NCBI GenBank assembly: GCA_013397795.1
Contig: VZTJ01004745.1
Span: 31,365 to 95,364, forward strand
DNA: 64,000 bases
Source of the DNA: Orthonyx spaldingii
Taxonomy: Eukaryota > Chordata > Aves > Passeriformes > Orthonychidae
Direction of reading: 5' to 3'
Numbering within the stretch: the stretch's first letter is position 1; each line of letters begins with the position of its first letter. Below, piece by piece: positions 24,601 through 39,600 of this stretch. The notes beneath the pieces were generated by a model. That model was not told where the DNA came from. It did not search any database and worked only from the letters and a program-made list of their open reading frames with translations. The translations under genes were made by a program, and so were the position numbers.

Positions 24601-27600
24601 GAAACAGCAACAGAGCCTGTAGTCACAACTGAATTCCTCGGAGAGCTGTTCTCACTGAAAATGGGGATTTTTGCATCTGATGGTACTTGATTCCTTTCTA
24701 GGTTCTTCAAAATGAAGAAATTCAACACAGAATTTAGACTGTGAAGCCAACAGTGCAGGCACAAGTTGTGCCTCACCAAACAGTACAGAGAGAAAGGAGG
24801 GATGGACACAGGCTCCAGCTGCACAGTTCCCATCCCAGTCTATCGCTACAGCCCCACACCACACAGCACTTGGGTTTCTCCGTGCCTCTGCTCAGGGACC
24901 AGCAGGCAACTGAGGCAGGAGGCAGGAGGCTGCACCCCAGGATCCCAGGCTGACCCGCCTCCCCGGAGGCCGCAAAGCTCCCAGGGCACACATCCCAGCA
25001 GCCAAAGCTGGAGATTCCCACCTTGCCCGAGGCAGAGGTCAGCATGAGGGTGGGTTACTCCTCCTGCCAACTTTCCCCTCAACTGAATCCAGCATCAGTT
25101 CAGAGAGAAGAATGCCATATTGTCCTTCAGCTAATTCAATGGATAGGGATCTCATAAGACTCCAGGACAGTAGGCTTGCTCGAATGTCTGGAGTAATTAC
25201 CCTGATGGCAATTTTCCTCCCTGTTGCAGCCTGGGCTCCTAAGTATTCCCATGTAGGAGTGTCTGGGGCAGTGTCAGAGGAAGCAGCTGAGACAGTGATG
25301 TCCAAGGACAGCTCTGCTGCTCACACCAGACTACAGGTACCAACAGAGAAGCAGGGCTGGTGCCAGATGCCACCCTCCAGATGGGTGTTCCCCACCCCCA
25401 AAAATCTTCTTATTCCCAAGGCAGGGGCAGGTACAAGCTGGGGAACGCCAAGATCAGCCTCCTGAGGGCTTTAACAGGCAAAACAGGGCTGTGGCTGTTC
25501 CAATGTCCCAAATATGTGAGACTCGAGGCCAGCAGTGCTTACACTCTGCCTTTTCCAAACTATTGGCTGCTCTTCCTCAGGTTTAATAGGAGCAGTCCCT
25601 GAAGACCCAGCAAACTCTGAACAAACCTGGTTCAGTCCCCAAGCCACGCTGGAACACACTGAGCCAAAGCCAAATTCCCTTTGGTGATACCGTGAGCTCC
25701 AAGCAGGGCCCACGCGGCCCCACTCCAGCCTGATCTGAGCTGCACAGTGGGGGTTTCTCTGCCACCATAACACAACATTCCAGCTCGATGAAAAGCAGGC
25801 AGTCAGCCCCGGAAAGCAGCGAGGCTGCTGCAAACAATGCCATTAACCAGTTACACAACAGAGCTAAGGAAACAAAGCAGCCATTTCCTCTCTCCCTCCT
25901 CACCTTCCTCCTCCAGCTGGGAGCCCCAGGCCTGCTCCTCACCCCCCACGGGATCTGCTGCTTTTGTGTCCTTGCCACCATGACAACCTTGGTTTTAATT
26001 TGTCCCAAAATGATCAAATGCTAAAGTTTCAGGCAAAGTTGGGCTAAGCAGAAGGAAGACCTGTACATAATGAAATCCCAAACAGCTGTTCTGCCAGTCT
26101 CCACCTGGAATGCTGCCCAGCGGAAATGAAGGCTCCTCCAGAGGCCAATCCCAGGGATTTGAAGGCAGATGTAAATGATCCCAGCCAAACTGAGCCATGG
26201 GTGGTGGTAACATGTTCCACACACAGAATGGGGCATGGATTTGTTTAGGGAAGCCACTGGTGCCAGCCAGGAGCCGAAAGACTTAAATCTTGAGCTTCCT
26301 TTGGGTCTCCAATTGTTTATTCCAAGCACTTTTCTTCATTGAACTTGAAGAAACTCACCTGATTCCAGGCATTAACACCTGTTTGCTCTTCAAACAAGAG
26401 CACTTCAGGGTATTGTGGATTTTAAGGCTTGCTTTTAACATGGAACAGAAAAAACAATCCTAGTGCAAGGAATTAGATTGATGTCCTTTTCACCTGACAA
26501 ATCTATACACAATCTCCACAAAAAATACGAGAAAACCTCTCACCTTTGTGTTGGCTGCAATCCAGTTGGAGGTTTCACTGTCATCATCACACTTCTTAAT
26601 CCATTTCTTTAACCACTGTCAGAAAAATGATGGAAGAAGAGCATTAAATCTAACTGGAGGAACTGCAAATGTTCCCAAGACACCTGTTGACATTAAGCAA
26701 AGGTACACCCACCCACATGGGAATAGGGGGGCGTTGGTGCTGGGGAACTGTGCAAACAGCCACTAATTTAGTGGCAGGCAGTTCCTGCAGCTCCGTCCTG
26801 ATCCAGCAAGCACTCGGCACGAACACTCCTGCAGCAAGTTTGCAGCTCTTAAGCTCAATCAACACAAACTTCATGCTGGACTCTTAAATAATAAGGACCT
26901 TTTGGCTTTGGGGTGACCTAATTGTGGCCTTGCAGTACCTGAAAGGAGGCTACAAGAAGGATGGAGAAAGACTGTTTACACGGGATGGAGGGACAGGACA
27001 AGGGGAATGGCTTCCTGCTACAAGAGGGCAGGGATAGATGGGATATTGGGAATTAATTGTTCCCTGTGAGGGTGGAGAGGCCCTGGCACAGGGTGCCCAG
27101 AGAAGCTGTGGCTGCCCCATCCCTGGAAGTGTTCAAGGATGGGACTTGGAGCAACCTGGGATAGTGGAAGGTGTCCCTGCCCACGGCAGGGGGTGGGACT
27201 AGATAATCCTTAAGGTCCCTTCCAACCCAAACCAGCAAAGGGATCAGTACAACGGATCATGCCTGACAAAGCACCAAACACCTACAGAAATGCCTCACGC
27301 AGGAAAAAGCTCCCTGTCCAAAAAGCACCTTCACTTCTCTGCAGGGGGTTCCAGGTGTAACAACGTCCTTTCCAGACAATTCCCACCTGGATGAGGCACT
27401 GTTCCCTCACAAGGTCCAGCTGTGAGGCAGCCAGTAAAGGCACCCAGTAGGATTTCACTGCTGGTTCTTACTTTATGATTTAAACAGGTGAGCTAGTCTG
27501 CTCCCTGGTAGGAACAATGGGGCTCAATGATCCCTGGGGGTCCTTTTCAGCTCAGGACAGTCTATGGTTCTATGGACAGACACAAAAACTTGGGCTTCAT

Positions 27601-30600
27601 TGCTAAGTCTTGCACATAAATTGATTTTAAACTTTTTCAAAACACAGATTTGTTGAAGAACTTTGATGTGCTCACCTTGCATTTAACAGGATCATGCCAG
27701 TTTTCACCGCAGTTAAAGCTGTAAGGGAAAGAAAGGGAAAATAAGCAAACAGGGCAGATGATTTTATTTATAATTAAACAGGGGAAGTTTTCTTCTGCGT
27801 TGTTCAAAGCCAGTTCTAAGGAAACTCAACACACCCCTCCTTCAATCCTGAAATCCCTCAAGGGCCACTTCAAAACAGTAACAGAACAAGGGGGAATGAC
27901 TTCCCGCTGCCAGAAGACAGGGTTAGATGGGGTTTATTAGCGCAAAATTCTTTACTTTGAGAGTTGTGAGACACTGAAACTGGTTTCTAGAGAAGTCACC
28001 CCATCCCTGGCAGCGTCCCAGGCCAGGCTGGATGGGGCTTGGAGCAGCCTGGGATAGTGGAAGGTGTCCCTGCTCATGGCAGAGGGTGGAACTCTATCAC
28101 CTTTAAGGACCCTCCCAAGCCAAAGCAGCCTGTGGCTCCATGAGCATACACTGACACGCTCCAGGGCACTGAGCACAGAGCAGCATCAGCATCTTTTCCC
28201 TGCTGGCTCTCACCAGAACTGACGCCCACATTTGCAGCGCACGGGTTTCGCATCCGGGTACTGGACTTTGACGACGTGGTGGCAGTCAGGGGCAGGACAC
28301 CACTTTAACAGTCGATTACACTGTGAAACAAAGCACAGATCCCACACCTCAGAGGAAGGGTGTGCTCAAGGACACCTCCTGCCCTGCATCCCCTTGTCAT
28401 GGCTGCAAACAGCTAAGAAATTAAAACCAAACCCACTGCACCCATCGCTTCTGGCAAGGACTGAAAGCTTGATCCCGCAACAACTGCCCTGGCTCTACAG
28501 GACAGCTGAACCCACACAACTGGGAAACTGGGCCGGTGAAATATCTTGCCAAGCACCTTTCTCCAAGTTTATTTTGAGGCTACAAACTTAGTATTTTGCT
28601 AAAGCACTTTTGCAGTTTTACTTCAACTGGCAAAATGTTTAAGGCATGTTCTTGCTTACAGCATTTCCTGGTTTTCAATCTGAAGTATCTCAGGTAACAT
28701 TCAAAAGTTATAAGTATTATAAAACTATTATGTAACTATTATAACTATGTAATTCTGCTTCTCAGAACCCAGATATTAAGCAACAGCTCTTGCATTCTCT
28801 TTAGGTCTTTTGTCCTAAAAGTTTTTTAATATTTTCCTACAACTATCCCTGTAAGGCAAAGGACTATAAAACAACCCCTGCATTCACACTTGATTAGAGA
28901 CTGCAAAAAAACCTGCTGTGCAGTCCTAAACAAGCCTCCCATCTCTGGCTGGGTACATGTGTGAGACAAAAAAACCTACAAGCCATTAAAAATTTCAGAT
29001 AAAAACTCACCTCTACAAAACTATTGGTTATTAAATGCTGGTACTTTAATTTAACCTTGGAATCTGTGATCAGACGCCTGTGGGAAGGGAAGAAACAGAA
29101 AAATTGTAGCAGAAATCTCATTTTTCCCATACACAGCCAGTAAGTTAAGACAGAACAATAGGTTTGATTCGTCCTTCTACACTTGCAGATACTTTTTGGA
29201 CTTATCTGTTCTCTATTTATTTGTTAGATCATTTATTATTATGAAAACAACATTCATTGTATTCAGCATATAAATATATATATAAATATATTAGCTTCAG
29301 AAACAGAAAGCTCACACAGTTCAAAAGAACTGAACCTCTTGGTGTGAGGATTTTTATTTAAAAACACTTTCCTGAAGAGCCCAAGAAACAAAGCAAGTGA
29401 TTTAATGAGTTCATTTACATAAAACATGCACATTTTGTGGCAAATCCCTTTAAAAAGCTCCAGAACAACCCTTGTGTGGCTAATAACTTTGGGAAGCCTC
29501 ATGTTAGCTGGGTTTCAGTGGAATGCTACAGATTCAGCTTAAAAATTAATGGTGTTTTAATCTATTTACCATAAAAACAAAGTTGATTTGAATTCAACAT
29601 CACTAGGAGTGTATGCAACATGGACTTTTAAATGAATTCCAGTCTGCTTGGAATTGGGAGAGCAGAGGAAAACTGACTGATGGGAACCCTTGACAAGCAC
29701 GGTGACCGCTTTTCTCCTGGGCACACCATCCCAGCTGGCATCTGTAGACTATCCAGCCTAAATACATCCAAAATAACTTAATTATGGATTGCTGAGCACT
29801 TCTCAGAATGTCTTTTAGCTATGACTGAAGTGTCTTCCCAATATATCTAAATATAAAGCTGGACTAACACACCCTTTATGGCATTCCTGGTTTAAATCCT
29901 GCTGTGGAATACAGCTTTATACAGGCCACACCATGGATAAATATTGGAATTAATGAGTTTTCCTTTCCAGGTGCAGCCAAAACTAAGTGTACTCCTGCAC
30001 GTTATCCTTACAACACTCCCTGAGGAGCGGCGTGTGCCCATGGGATGTGCACAAATCCCAGCCCTGGGCAGCTCCTCACCCAAGCAAGCACATGCTGGTT
30101 ATTACATAAATCACAGCATGTGGCAGCTCAATTCCCAGGGCAAAACTAAAACAAATCAGCTGACAAAGCATCTCTCCTGCAATTCTGGAGTCAAACTTAC
30201 TGAAGAATGAGAAAACAATTTGAATTTAGTATGAATTATAAATTTCTTTTTTTTTTTTTTACCCCATACCTGGGCTTCAAGACATACGAAGTATCACTTT
30301 GAAAACGTACTGAATTATAACAATATATCAGGAACTGGAATTTAAATTAATAGTCATGCCATGACTAACCAGAGCACATAATCCACTGGTTTTTTGCTTA
30401 TCAAAATGCTTTGATTGCCCCAATCAATATCACTAGGTCAAGATCTTCAAGAATTTTGCTTTGAATATTGTTGTCTTCTGGCAAATCATAAATGAAACTA
30501 GATAAATTAAGAAATGAAACCCATGCCCAGAGCCCATACATCATAATAATTTTGTGTTCGTATGGCTTGGAAACTGAGAGCTGGAGATTTTGTAAACAGG

Positions 30601-33600
30601 AAAAGACCTAAAAAGTAATAATTAAGGACACACAAGTGGGTGCAGGTTCCAGTTGAGATCATTTACATTTTTGTCATATATACTGGCATAGCCTAAGATT
30701 GCCACAGTTGCCCATCTCGGCTATTAAAGGAAAGAGTTTTTCAAAAAATGCACCTTCCTCCCCACAGAAATCCAGGTAAGATCAGGGAAGGGTGGATTTT
30801 TATCTCTAGAAACAGTTTCTAGTTTTATTCAAAGGGGACTTGTTTGCTTTAGCAACCAGCTGCCACTGCCCTGTCCCAGGCCTCATCCCTTCCCTGTCCA
30901 GCCAAGTGGAATCCCACAGCACTGCCCTCCTCTTCTTCTACCCTTTCCTTGCTGCTGCTGCCACTGCAACCTCCAATGGTTTCAGCTACTCAATTTCACA
31001 TGCACTGTTTGAACAGCTCATTCCAACTGCTGCAATCAAGAAAACATTCCACACAGTCCTGCTGAGAGTGTTCGATACCACAAATTGAAGTTCAACCTCT
31101 GATAAACAAAAATCTCAATCAAGTTACTCAAGACACACCAACTTCAGCTCAGTTTCCACCCACTGGGCTCTACAAACCACCCCTCAACAGGGCAGGAAAG
31201 CACTTCAGCTACTTCCACTTCCATCCAGCCTACACTCCATGAGTAACCAAGAGCCAACATTGGGAAAATCACTGCTCTGAAAGCAACTGATAATAAAAAC
31301 CAGCAAATTAATATCAATGAGTGAGTCAGGCTTCAGGAAGGAAAGACTAAGGTAACAGAATAAGCCTCTATTGACATGCTTTTTAGCAAGAAGAATTAAA
31401 ATGAACTTGAACGAAGTTCAGAATTGTGAAGGATATTGCTCATGCAACAACCTCCCCCAGCATAAAAGGGAAGGAAGCTCATGGAATTCACTGCTCCACC
31501 ATGAACTAACAGTCATTCTACAGCTGGACAACTTAATAACTCCAAGGACACAGGCTGACACATCAGCTTAATCAAATCCTATGTTTGAGGGTCAACTGCT
31601 TCCGATCAGAGGGCAAAAAACACACCCTGCATCAGCCCTTAGGACTCCTGTCCTCTGACTCACCTACAGCTATAGGGCTTGGGGAACCAATGGGTTGACC
31701 TGGGTAGAAGTCCTAAATTCCTATGTAATAAAAGGAAACAAAATGCACAAAGCAGTAAAACAGGGTTTGGAAAACCTGGTGTCACACTGACCAAACTAGG
31801 CAGGGAGTCTTTCCTCCCTGTGCTGTCACATGGGGTTTTCACAACTAAACAGGAAGTTAAGAGACATTCTGGTATCAAAACAGACAGTTCAAGACAGTTC
31901 TCTGCTGCCTACAAGCCTCTGTGCAATTTGTTATAAGCATTTGAATAGATGTGAATAGCACATGAGTAACACAATGGTAAGAGAGAGCAAAGCCAAGAGC
32001 ACTACTTACATAACTGTATTGTCGTCCACTAAGATATCACAGCCATGGGCAGGGCATGAAATGGTCTGAAAAACACAAAAAGGTCATAGGAGGAACAGTG
32101 GTTATCCTGATTTTGCATCACAAAGAATTCCAAGGCAACAGACTTCACTACAGTCCACAGCAAAAGGAGTGCCTTGCCTCTCCCACCACACCCCAGGTGT
32201 GCCACTGGTTCCTCCTTCCCCAGCCCAGACACCTGCACCAACTCCACAGAATTCCCTCCAGATTCACTTGCAGCAGAGCCTGCAGCCCCCAAACCTTTGA
32301 GGTTGGTGTTTTTTCTGTTGTTCTTTAGGGTTTTTTTAAACTTTAGCGGGGAAAACTCTCCCTCATCTCTCCAACACACAGAATTTCCAGAAATAAGCCA
32401 TGAGGTGAGTTTTTACCTGTCCCATGCCTTCCTCCATTATTTTGGTAGTTAAATATTCACTCCAGCACTGCATACAGAACTTGTGTCCACACTCTAGGCC
32501 AGTGAAGTACTGCAATGACAAAGAACACAAGATGTTGCCTCATTTTATCACATGGATTCACTCCATAACTTCATCCTTCTTGGTGCTGTGCAGTTCATCC
32601 ATCCTATCCCTCATTCCCCACACCAAACCTGAGACACCGCTATTCATTTTACATCATCACCCCTACAGCACATTGCCAAGGCAGCCTTAGTCACTCTTCC
32701 AAAGCCAGACTTGAATCGCCAACCCCAGCAGTCAGGAAAGGTGTGGCCTGTGTTCTGTCCTGCTTATTTAAATGTATCCTTGTTTTAGGAGTGTATATGG
32801 AGCACAGCACAGCTCTCTCTCATTTTACTTTGGAAATCAGTCAAATAAATGCAACACCAAACAGGTCACAATGATAAGGATACAGAGTCTTCATTCCTCC
32901 TATTTTTTTTCCCCTTGGCACATGTGGGTGCTGCCCAAATGTCCCAGACCTCCTCGGGAAACTTCCCCCTGAAACCTAGATGCTTATCAGATGAGGACAC
33001 TAAAGATCCTAACTGGCAGGTGTAAACTGCTAAATAAAATTCAATAATGATCAGCTGTCACAGACAGCAACAGGGACAACTCCATTCTTGTCTGCAGCAT
33101 CTGCACAGAGCTGTCACGATATCATCTGGGACTGAGTGGTTACACAAACGGTGGAGAAGCAAACACTGCTGAGGAAACACTGTAATTAAAGTACCTTTAT
33201 CTCGTCAGCTTAAAGTTATTTTATACCCAGAATCAGGACCAAGGAAAACTGTATTTAAAACACTTCACTTGTACCACTATAGAGGTAATATTTGCTGGCT
33301 CAGCTTTTCAAACCAACTTCTTAGCCAGTAAGATAAAACCAGAACTCCACCCTCTGATACTATCAAACTAGGAAACTCCACAGAGGAAAGAACCCGGAAT
33401 CCTCTGTGGAATAGCCCAAAACAGCAGGATGGTGGTAACTGAGGAAAGGAGAATCCACTTGAGGAAAATGGGTTTTCCTCAGCCATGACAGATTTATTCA
33501 GTCCATCCCACAGAGGTGTAACAGCTGTGTTGTGCTGTCTCTGGACGCTCTGGCAGGGGTTGCCCAGGGAAGGTGCCTGTCAGCACCCTTTTCCCACAGC

Positions 33601-36600
33601 CTGGCAGGCTGTGATTGCACTGCTCTGACACTCCTGCCACAAAGCATGGGCTGCAACCTGTGAGTGCCAGCATGGCTGAATCTGACCTCAGCAGCTGACC
33701 TGGTTCCAGATAAAAATAGAGACATCCACCCAAAAAAAACAACAAAGATCAGAAAGGAGGCTGACACCTATGCAGTGCCAGGTACACAGGCTCCAAGACT
33801 GAAAAAAGACACCCTCCAATTTCTGAACCCTTACTGAGCCAACTAACAAGGTATCTGATGCTCCATAGATGCTGCTGTGGCCAAGTGACATCTCCTGGAT
33901 GCAGAGTTAGAGTAAAAACACTTTACCATCTTTAACTTTTGCGATGTTACAGCATGAAACCATCCCAAAGACAGCACTGACTTTTCCCTGAATTTTGGCT
34001 TCTCCACACGTGATGAGAAGCAAGCACAGCCAAGGGAATCACCCCTTACTGAACTCAAATACTCCTGCAGTAGGTACACATGAGGAACCAGCACAGAACA
34101 CATCTTCATGTGAGACCTGTTTTGGTTATTTCAGGCACGGAAAAGGTTTGCTAAATGCCCAAGAAAGACAAGCACCACCACGCTTCCTCCCAGGCTGCAA
34201 GGAATGCAGAGACTCTCTGAGCTCTTTTCTTTACTTTGAGGGAGTTTCCCAATTATTTTTGGCTCAGCTGACAGCAGATGTCAAGGGAGCAAGTAAAAAG
34301 GCCAACATAAAACCACCAAGGACAGGGGGGAGCAGTGATTCCTTAGGCAGCTCATTAGCCCAGGGGACAGCTCTGCTGTCACCACATCTGTGCTCAACAT
34401 CTACAGTCTGGACAAAGCAGGATGTTCCCAAAAACACCCCCAGCCCACTCTCCAAGGAACCTGAGGATGAGAGGCAAGAGAGGAGGAAGGCAAAGCCATG
34501 ATCCTCCCAATTCCCATCTTACCAATAAAGGTGTCACCCAAAATAACTGCTGGGACCTGACACTGCTTGACAGGGACACCAAGCGGGTGAAACTCTTCCC
34601 TTAAGTCCTCAAACTGGCAGGGTGAGAGCCTTAAATGCCTCATTTGGCAGGTGCTTCCCAAAACCTCAAACCACAGTTCTTTGGAGGTGACTGAAGAGCT
34701 ACAGAGACTTGAAAGACAGGAGAGAGGGAATATTCAAGACTAACATTCCTGCAACAACTGTACACTGTAGAACTTCTTAACATTACTGCCAAACTCTCAG
34801 CTGAAAGGGGCTCTCAGGAAAAAAACCCCAGCTTTCATGTGGAAAAAAAATTAGCTGATCATTGCAAGAGGATTTTCAAAGTTGAGATTTTTAGGTTGGG
34901 CATTGAACATAAAAATAATCCTAGAATTTATAATTCACATTGACTAAAACAGCTTCAAAACAGATTTCAACCACCTTAGACACAGACACTACAGCCTTTT
35001 ATGGAAGAAATAATAAATAGTAGGTTTCCTATAGGCTCCAACTTTTCTGTAGAGCAAAGAAACAGAAGTTCCGCTCTGATGTCTTTTAACTTAACAACAA
35101 CAGAGACAGCCCTGCTCACCTGCAACATCTCTCTGCTCCAGCTAAAAATCTGCTCTTCTAACAGCTGGGCCACTGCTATTTGAGCTACAAAATCAGGAAG
35201 TATTAGTGTGTTTTGTGCTGTTCTTTCCACTTTTGAAACTCTGAACAATGCTGTGGTGTGATTCTGGGAGTTGTCCTGTGCAGGGCCAGAGGCTGGACTC
35301 GATGATCCTTGTGGGCCTGTTCCAGCTCAAGGTATTCCATGATCCTATGATTCTGCTTCCCAGGCAGCACAGTATCCCCAAGCCAGAGGACAGGCCTGTC
35401 ACTTGAGTTCCACCCCCACCCAGCACAGCAACTACGTTGAAAAGGAGAGAACAATATATTAGGATATACTGCCTTTCTTTTTCAAAGCACCTCATCATAC
35501 AAAGCAGGAATTTGCCTTTCCAGTTACTCTCCAAGACAGCAGTCGGGGCACACAAGGCTGAAGAGGAGACACATGAAGCCTTGTGGTTCCTGGCTCAAGA
35601 GCAACAGGGACCTCAATGTTGAGAATGGGAGGCCTGAAGTTGGGCTTTGCTCAGGTCTGCCCACTCCAGGCAAGGAAGATCCAGAGCAAGGAAGAGGCCA
35701 CAACCAGGGGACTTCACCCCAGGCTACTTCTGAAGCCCAAAGCTCATCATGGTTCCTTGCTGAAAACACACCCAGAGCAAGAGCAGAGCCTTATGTCAGG
35801 GTAGTCTTGCTTGGAAAGGCCCAGCATCTGTTTTAGGGTGTTTTGGAGGGGCAGCTCCCCCACGAAGAGCAGGTTCCAATAAAGGAAGATTTCCTTTCTA
35901 TCAGCACTTTGCCTTCTGATGAACTCTGCTATTTGAGCTTTTCCCTCATCTCCTTTTCTCTCACATCTCCCAACAGTATGTCCTGCCCCTGGGAGCCCCA
36001 GCAGAGCCTGGACCTCTGAGCAGTGTATGGGAATGCTTCACTTTGGTCAACAGCTACAAAAAAAGCAGCACTATCACCAAGGACATTGATGCAGAGTCCC
36101 AGCAAGCACTGCATAACACACCCTTATCTCTGACCAAGAAGGTATTATCCAAACATGATAAAGATCCAAAGATACCCACATTTTACTTCTAATTACTTTT
36201 ATTCTAGACTACCTAGTTTGACTATTTTGTAGCGTTATTTTGTAGCGTTATTTACTGCTTTCAAAAGCTGTTTCTTGCCTTGTCTTTCTATTTAAGTAAA
36301 TCCCTTTGCCCATCACACTTTTCACAGATTTTTAATTTCACGTATTGTTTATCTGTACATCTCAGTTGGCATCTTTGCAAACATCATCTGCTTGCTTTTT
36401 CCTGAGCTTTACTACACCGCTGCCCAGGCCCCAGCACCCTCAGAGCTGTTTCGCAGGAAAAATGTGAAGTTTCAGGTAGGAAATTTGGGGAGTTGCTGAT
36501 CAGGTAGCACCGAGGCCACTGGGTACTGACCGAGTTTGGGTAGTTCAGATAGCAGATCTGACAGGACATGTCCTGGGCTGATGACCTGGTGTTCATCTGG

Positions 36601-39600
36601 CGCGTTCGAGACTTTTTACTTGGATTAATTACGTGACACTCTGCAAAGAGCTTCTCCAAGTTGCCATCGAAGTACCTGCACAACACAGGAGAGAATGAAA
36701 ATTTAACCACCTTCTAAATCATTTTCCATTCTATTTGGCAGCTAAGTGTACAAAGACACTTTTAATATTTCAAAACTCACACACCCACTACTTTCAACAA
36801 ACTCTTTGCTAACAGAACACAGAGGTGGATACGAGACAACTACGTAATTTCAGAGACTCTCACTTGAATTACACACTCCTGAAATTCAGGTACCTTCCAC
36901 TCTTCAGCTGCATTTCAAGTAATCCATGATTCTCCCCAGTGATTACTTTGCATTAGAATTCCAGGACAGGAAACTAGAGCAAGAACACCTGAGTTCACAG
37001 TCCAGGCATTGGAACATCTTCCTAAAGCACAGGTTTGATGCCTCCAAGCGCAATTCTTTTCAATTGAAGCCTTCCATTTTTCCCAATATTCTGATCATTA
37101 GCTATTTGAGCATCTTTTCTCTCAATCAATCTGAGGTAATTTAACAACCTCCTAAAAAATACAATTCCAGGTTTACAATCCTTCCAAACATTAGGTACCC
37201 ACTGGAAAGGAGGATGCAAAATTGCTTGGTCGGAGAAAAGAGTTCACTTCCTTTCTGTTTCCTATTCCCCTAAGGAAAACAGTGCCAGTTTACTTTAAAG
37301 GCTTATAAAAAGCTCTGCCTTGGAGAGGAGGACCAAACTGGAGAGAATCATTACCAGGAAGCTCAGCCTCTTCCCAGAATCCCTCATACACCTTTCTCCA
37401 GCCTGCAGCAACTGCAAAGAACTAATTAAACCAGATAATTGACCAACCCCATCACCTGCACACATCCCCCAGCCAAACCCAGTAAGTCATTCCCCTGCTC
37501 CTTTACAGCTCTACCTACTAACAAGGCTTGATTTATAATTTAAAAAATATCAATTTTCCTGTTGTTTCATATGTTTCTCAATGCAGTTAATGCATTTTAG
37601 ATTTCAAATTTCAAGATACTGAATCTGGAAGGAAGTGGTGAATTCTGGCATCACAGCATCCATGAGGCTTTGCCACTGTTCTTCAGAGTTAGCTCAGGAT
37701 TTAACTCAACCAAGTTCTTTTGTTTGCTTAGAGGATTATATTTAGAAATTTGTATGTTATATTTGAATATAAGTATATAAAATTATCTATTTTTAAAATT
37801 TTTTATCAAGTGAATTCAATGCAGTCCCATTATAGGCAGTATTTGTTTATTAAGAACCATGGATAAATATTAAGTCCACAGAAGTTTTCCAGCCTTCTAA
37901 CTGCTCTCAGAGGCAGCAGGAGCAGCACAGGACATGCTCTGCAGAGAGAGAACACAGAGCTGGGTGCGAAGTTTGCAAGCAAAATAGTTTTATACACAAA
38001 TGCTATGATGCAACTCGAACCCTGGTACTCATGGCCAGCTAAATGCTTATGGAAATACCAGAGGTATCTGTAGTGCTGGTTTTAAGGGTGAATATCCACA
38101 TCAGGAACTTGACTTTTTTCACCTGGAATTACCTATCCCCTTCAAATACCTATGGATAGTATTCCTCCTTCTCCATGCTGTTTTCTTTTAATGAATTTTC
38201 TTTCTGAGTAATTTCCACATTTATTTTCATGTATGTCTCTCAGACTCAAACTCATGCTGTCACTGGGCCATAAGAACTCCAGAAAACGCAGAAGAAAACG
38301 TGGATCTCCCTGAAAACATGCAGTTCCAATGGGTATTCCAAAGTCCAACAGCTCTCAAACTGCTCCACCACTCCTTATGCAAACATGCCAAGGGCTCAGT
38401 CAAAAGAGTCAGAAGACTCTTGAGTTCCTTCAGTGGTTAGGAACAACTCCTAATTCCAACCACTATACCTTTCTCCCACTTGTTCCAGCATCACCACAGA
38501 CCATCCATGTAGGCAGGTCTCCCTTTGCCCTCCCTGTGTTCTTTGGTCAGAGATTCCCAGGCAGCAGCTCCAACACCCTTCCCTCCCACAGCACGTGAGC
38601 TCCATGTGACATTTGCTGACTTCCCTGGCCACTAAACCTCCACCACCAATTTCCATTTATCCTCCTTGAATCCAAGGAAGCCAAAACACATGCAATCCCA
38701 GTCCAGATCTGACCCTAATCTCATACAATTTCAGCTAGATCTCTCCTGCAAATCTCACCTAATGCACGGCAAAAGATGGCTACATTTCTCCTCCATGTCA
38801 GCATCCCTCCTCACTTCCTTCACAACTCCAAGAATTCTGATTTTTCCTCATATATCCTCTTTTAAAGGGTTGGTTCTTGGTACCTCCATCCTTATTTTCA
38901 TTCTAAGGAGGAGCACAGCACCTTTAACAGCCTTTTAAATTCTCTGCCCTCCTTTCCCTTCACAATGAGTAATTTCAGCACTTCTGGCACATGAGAATTT
39001 CTTCTATTAATTCCTCAAAGTTCATTTGCTTCATCACAAAGTTGGAGGGTTTTCTGCTATTTTAAAATTAATGGACAAACCAGTGAATTATTTTCAAGTG
39101 TTTCTACTTACCAAGACCAAACCTATAACAGTACCAAGTCTTTTTGGCAGAGGGATCAAGCTGTCAGCTCCTTTATCTCCTCCGAAATTCCCTCCTGCTG
39201 TTTGTAACTGCCTAATCGCCATTTTCCAGACATAATCAAATCCTACTCGTGGGAGTATCAAAGATAAAAGGCCTTTACACTGAAAAAAAATTGCTTCTAG
39301 TACACACTTTAGGATATTTACTTCCATGGAAGAGCATTTGTGAGTGTCAGTGCATCAATATATACTCGCAGTAAAAGATATCTCCACATCAAAACTCCTG
39401 CCATGCACCATTTCTCACCTGTTCAGCCTCTGCTGAAGAGTGTAAAGTGTTTATTTGTTCCAAGGAAAGCAGGCAGACAGGTCCTGCAGAAGAGGCAATC
39501 TGGGCAATCCTGACATCCCTCCTCTGCTCAGAGGGAACAGGGACATGTGGCCACCAAGGTGAGCAGCTACAGAGGACTGCTGTACCTCTGGCTGTGCCTC

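Larger units (their letters stand above)
26616..27675 (-). other. ARIH1: ARIH1 intron 8
   Basis: 1060 bp containing two antisense CR1 fragments (26893-27234 and 27513-27576), together about 40% of the intron. Confidence 0.88.
32510..36530 (-). other. ARIH1: ARIH1 intron 3
   Basis: 4.0 kb. It contains a short CR1 3' end (35262-35356) and a perfect 13-bp tandem duplication at 36224-36249. Open frames up to 168 codons have no recognisable family and no splice support. Confidence 0.85.

Noticed and set aside
30247..30260. T14 run as a second retrocopy tail
   Set aside because: No AATAAA lies near it on the minus strand and no coding-like sequence is attached.
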